64,000 nt of DNA from Rhodococcus sp. SMB37 (GTDB lineage: Bacteria > Actinomycetota > Actinomycetes > Mycobacteriales > Mycobacteriaceae), in assembly GCF_004345605.1 (NCBI RefSeq), contig NZ_SLVY01000025.1, forward strand, positions 1-64,000. Direction: 5' to 3'. A program made the position numbers and the translations under genes. Within the stretch, counting starts at the first letter, position 1. Each line of letters opens with the position of its first letter. The notes below the pieces were generated by a model that saw only the letters and a program-made list of their open reading frames with translations, was not told where the DNA came from and made no database searches. This document shows, piece after piece, positions 60,928-64,000 of this stretch.

Positions 60928-62100
60928 ATGCGCGCCGGTCAGGCCCCTACCTGGGTCCCGAAAGTCGTCGCGGCCGCACTGGTCGTGGTGATCGCCGTCG
61001 TCCTGCTTCTCGTCTACCACAGCTTCCGAGGCTCGTTCACACCCGGAATCAGCGTCACCGTCGAAACCGACAGAGCCGGCTTGATGCTCGAACGTGGATC
61101 GATGGTCAAGGCACACGGAGTACAGGTCGGCACGGTCGCCTCCGTCGCGCACACCCCCTCCGGAGCAGTCATCGAACTCAGTCTGGACCCCGACGATGCC
61201 GAACGCATCCCGGCCGGGGTCGGAGCCGACATTCGTGCCACCACCGTGTTCGGTGCCAAGTACGTCACTCTCACCGACCCACCGGTACCGGGGCCGACGG
61301 GACTGTCCGACGGCGCAGTACTGCTCGCCTCGAGTGTCACAGTGGAGACGAACACCGTGTTCGAGTCGTTGTCGGGTGTGCTGAAGGCCGTCGACCCTGC
61401 GAAGCTCAACAGCACTCTCGGTGCGGTGTCCTCCGCGCTTCGCGGACGCGGCGACGCCCTCGGTGCCGCGATCGACGATGCCGACGTCATCCTGTCGCAG
61501 ATCGAACCGCGGCTCGACGTCATCGACCGCGACCTCGCCGCCGCCGAGTCCTCCGCCGACATATACACCGGTGCCACAGACGATCTGGTGGATTCCCTCG
61601 ACGACGTCGCCGTCACCGGCGGCACGATCGTCGACCGCGCCGACGACCTCGACCGGGTTCTCCTCGCCACCTCCGGCATGAGCGACGCGGGGCTGCGCGT
61701 GGTAGGCCCACACACCGGGGAAATCGTCGAGATCCTCGACCTGCTGCGTCCCACCGCATCGCTCCTCGACGAATATTCCCCGGTGCTGCCCTGTTTCTTC
61801 CAGGGCGCCGACCGCGCCCGCAGGCTCGCCGAACCGGCATCCGGAGGCAACGGAGCGACCATGATGCTCAATTCCACGTTCCTGCTGGGTGTGGATCCGT
61901 ACGAGTACCCGCGGAACCTGCCGGTCGTCGAGGCCACCGGTGGACCTCGCTGCGGATTGCTGCCGATCGTCGCACCCGAACAGACACCGGCCCCCTACCT
62001 CGTCGCGCGCACCGGTGCGAATCCCTTCGAGCGGGGCAACACGTCGCCGGTGTTCGTGCCGGACTCGCTGTTCGAACTGCTCTCCGGAGCACCGTCATGA
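60928..62100 (+). CDS. MceA subunit, second mce operon
   Basis: A 390-residue Mce protein: TM anchor at about 12-30 (VVAAALVVVIAVVLLLVYHS), Mce domain (VETDRAGLMLERGSMVKAHG then VQVGTVASVAHTPSGAVIEL) and a helical tunnel region. It aligns with Mce4A in length, in the YVTLTDP strand and in the late ATGGPRCGLLPIVAP region. It starts four bases after yrbE-B. Confidence 0.9.
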   Translation: MRAGQAPTWVPKVVAAALVVVIAVVLLLVYHSFRGSFTPGISVTVETDRAGLMLERGSMVKAHGVQVGTVASVAHTPSGAVIELSLDPDDAERIPAGVGADIRATTVFGAKYVTLTDPPVPGPTGLSDGAVLLASSVTVETNTVFESLSGVLKAVDPAKLNSTLGAVSSALRGRGDALGAAIDDADVILSQIEPRLDVIDRDLAAAESSADIYTGATDDLVDSLDDVAVTGGTIVDRADDLDRVLLATSGMSDAGLRVVGPHTGEIVEILDLLRPTASLLDEYSPVLPCFFQGADRARRLAEPASGGNGATMMLNSTFLLGVDPYEYPRNLPVVEATGGPRCGLLPIVAPEQTPAPYLVARTGANPFERGNTSPVFVPDSLFELLSGAPS

Positions 62101-63113
62101 CCAGGACGGCGGTCGGAGCGGGCATATACGCGACGGTGATGCTGCTGATCCTCGGCGGGCTCTTCGTCGTGTTCGGCCAGGTCCGATTCGGCGACACCAC
62201 CGAATTCCGAGCGGTATTCGACGATGTGTCCGGACTCGAAGACGGCCAGTTCGTGCGCGTGTCCGGCGTCGAGGTAGGGAAAGTGTCGTCCGTCGACTAC
62301 ACCGACGGCAACCGCATCGAGATCGCGTTCGACGTCGAGTCCTCGTACACACCCACTCGCGCGACGGTCGCCACCGTCCGCTATCTGAACCTGGTCGGCG
62401 ACCGGTATCTGGAACTGTCCGACGGCCCGGGCGACGCCACCCCGATGGAACCGGGCGAGGCCATCGGCACCGACCGCACCGAACCCGCACTCGACCTCGA
62501 CGTACTGATCGGAAGTTTCAAGCCGCTGTTCCGGGCGCTCGAACCCGACCAGGTCAACCAGTTGTCCGCCGATCTCATCACCGTGCTGCAAGGCCAGGGT
62601 GGATCCGTGGAATCGATTCTCGTGCACGCGGCGTCGCTCACATCCAGCATCGCCGATCGAGACGCTCTCGTCGGCCAGGTCGTCGCGAACCTCGAATCGG
62701 TGCTGGCAAATCTTGCCGCGCATAGCGACACATTCGATGCTGCTCTCCACCGTGCGCAGCAACTCGCGTCCGGTCTCGCCCAGGACAGCACGCTGCTCGC
62801 CGACTCCGTCGCCCACATCGACGCAGCCGGCGCAGAAGTCGCGGCGTTGCTCACCGAGGCACGCGCGCCACTGTCCGGTACGATCCGTGAAACAGGAAAT
62901 CTGGCGACACTACTCGACTCTCGCAGCGACACGATCGAGCAACTGACCACCGAACTTCCCGAGGCGTATGCCTCGCTCACCCGGCTCGGCGCCTACGGCG
63001 GCTTCTTCAACTACTACCTGTGCGGGATGCTCATCAAGGTCAGCGATCCCTCCGGCAACACCATCACCTCTCCCCTGTTCGGGCAGACCACGGGCAGGTG
63101 CGCGCCGCAATGA
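62097..63113 (+). CDS. MceB subunit, second mce operon
   Basis: A 338-residue Mce protein with a TM anchor (IYATVMLLILGGLFVVFGQV) and Mce domain (FDDVSGLEDGQFVRVSGVEV, then GKVSSVDYTDGNRIEI). The C-terminus has the two cysteines seen in Mce4B (YYLCGMLIKV and TTGRCAPQ). It overlaps MceA by ATGA. Confidence 0.9.
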   Translation: MTRTAVGAGIYATVMLLILGGLFVVFGQVRFGDTTEFRAVFDDVSGLEDGQFVRVSGVEVGKVSSVDYTDGNRIEIAFDVESSYTPTRATVATVRYLNLVGDRYLELSDGPGDATPMEPGEAIGTDRTEPALDLDVLIGSFKPLFRALEPDQVNQLSADLITVLQGQGGSVESILVHAASLTSSIADRDALVGQVVANLESVLANLAAHSDTFDAALHRAQQLASGLAQDSTLLADSVAHIDAAGAEVAALLTEARAPLSGTIRETGNLATLLDSRSDTIEQLTTELPEAYASLTRLGAYGGFFNYYLCGMLIKVSDPSGNTITSPLFGQTTGRCAPQ

Positions 63114-64000
63114 CACAGTTCCGCGAAATGAACCAAGTTCGTGTCGGCGTCATCGGCACCGTCGCACTTATCGTAGTGGTGTTGTGTGCCTTGAATATCC
63201 AGTCACTTCCCTTCGTCGACGCAGGCGACACCTACCGCGCGCGGTTCGTCGACGCCGGCGGGCTGAATACCGGCGACGTCGTGCAGGTGGCCGGTAAAGA
63301 CGCCGGGCGGGTCACCGACATCGAAATCGACCACGACGCCGTCGCCGTCACATTCACCGTCACCGACGACGTGACTCTCGGCGTCGACACCACCGTCGAG
63401 ATCGCCACGGCCACCGCGCTCGGCGCACGTCACCTGCGTGTGCGCCCCGCCGGTCCAGGAATCCTCGATCCGGATACAACGATCGACGTCGATCGCACCA
63501 CCGCTCCGTATCAGCTCACCGATGCCCTCGGCGATCTCACGGAGACCGCAGCGGAACTCGATGCCGAGCAGCTGCGCACATCCATGAACGTGCTGTCGGA
63601 TACCCTGCGTGACACCCCCGATGACGTTGCTGCCGCGCTCGACGGGGTCATGCGGCTGTCCGATTCGGTCGCCTCCCGCGACGAATCCTTGCGCGAACTG
63701 CTCCGGCATGCCGAGGAAGTCACAGCAGTGCTTGCGGAGCGCAGCACCGCAATCGATTCGCTGATCGTCGACGCGGACCGTATTCTCACCGAGCTCGACC
63801 GTCGTCGCAGTTCCCTCGACACCCTGTTCGCGAACGTGCGGGCACTGGCGGTCGAGGTCGGGGACCTCATCGTCGACAACGAAGCACAGTTGGCTCCGAC
63901 ACTGCGAAAGGTCAACGCGGTGCTCGAGATCCTGACCCGCAACCGCGACGACATCGCCCTGGCGATCCAGCGGCTCGGCCCGTACGCGACCGAACTCGGT
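63110..64000 (+). CDS. MceC subunit, second mce operon (cut by window end)
   Basis: 297 residues are visible and the reading frame is open at the window end. The ATG overlaps the MceB stop (ATGA). TM anchor: VGVIGTVALIVVVLCALNIQ. The Mce domain, FVDAGGLNTGDVVQVAGKDA then GRVTDIEIDHDAVAVTFTV, is followed by TALGARHLRVRPAGPG and the helical region. It resembles Mce4C (44615). Genes D-F probably continue beyond 64000. Confidence 0.88.
   Translation, partial: MTQFREMNQVRVGVIGTVALIVVVLCALNIQSLPFVDAGDTYRARFVDAGGLNTGDVVQVAGKDAGRVTDIEIDHDAVAVTFTVTDDVTLGVDTTVEIATATALGARHLRVRPAGPGILDPDTTIDVDRTTAPYQLTDALGDLTETAAELDAEQLRTSMNVLSDTLRDTPDDVAAALDGVMRLSDSVASRDESLRELLRHAEEVTAVLAERSTAIDSLIVDADRILTELDRRRSSLDTLFANVRALAVEVGDLIVDNEAQLAPTLRKVNAVLEILTRNRDDIALAIQRLGPYATELG

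Overview
The window is high-GC actinobacterial chromosome, almost certainly Rhodococcus or a close mycolic-acid-containing relative. The evidence is two mce/yrbE operons, a DypB peroxidase with its encapsulin, a secreted GMC cholesterol oxidase, ThrE, MbtH with a SidA-type N-monooxygenase, and a PhoP-like regulator. From otsA (37.9 kb) to fadD17 (55.3 kb) the gene order follows the Mycobacterium tuberculosis mce4 region (otsA, mas, mas, mce4F-A, yrbE4B-A, hsd4A, fdxD, fadE26, fadE27, fadD17). That block is therefore read as the cholesterol-uptake and side-chain-degradation locus.

Layout. 0-7 kb is scarred accessory DNA: the 3' part of an IS630 transposase with a perfect A7 frameshift site, a thiolase, cinA, a frameshifted ISL3 transposase tail, a DUF418/TetR divergent pair and a fossil of a plasmid-type ParB gene. 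7-14 kb holds a MarR regulator and a long minus-strand run (purB, tetR, HIT, lactate permease, dypB, encapsulin). 14-24 kb holds a cholesterol oxidase, an aminotransferase with a CocE-type hydrolase, purD with a nucleoside-kinase-like gene, a beta-lactamase-fold lipoprotein overlapping an ArsR-like regulator, a second HIT protein and a PhaC-like hydrolase. 24.3-26.1 kb is an IS605-type element with tnpA and tnpB. 26-32.7 kb holds a PhoPR-like two-component system, a guanidine-III riboswitch controlling an SMR guanidinium exporter, a protein with fourteen decapeptide repeats, ribokinase, TetR with a perfect operator palindrome, and small envelope or stress proteins. 33-37.6 kb holds tRNA-Thr, thrE, mbtH, an ornithine N-monooxygenase with a candidate iron box, and a hydrolase. 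37.7-55.3 kb is otsA plus the mce4 locus. 55.3-59.1 kb is a BcsA/BcsB-like exopolysaccharide synthase pair. 59.3-64 kb is the start of a second mce operon, cut by the window end.

How the genes work together. YrbE4AB and Mce4A-F with two Mas proteins form the sterol importer. FadD17, FadE26-FadE27, Hsd4A and FdxD are the matching side-chain catabolism genes. Three 'CTAGAAC' palindromes close to the KstR consensus sit in the three promoter regions of this locus, suggesting one shared sterol-responsive control. DypB ends in an encapsulin-docking peptide and overlaps the encapsulin gene by 4 bp, so shell and cargo are translationally linked. The guanidine-III pseudoknot lies directly against the Shine-Dalgarno of the exporter gene, which fits translational ON control by guanidinium.

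The least described items are the decapeptide-repeat protein (28.8-29.6 kb), the BcsAB-like pair beside the second mce operon, the ParB fossil, and the lipoprotein/ArsR pair behind three tandem octamers.
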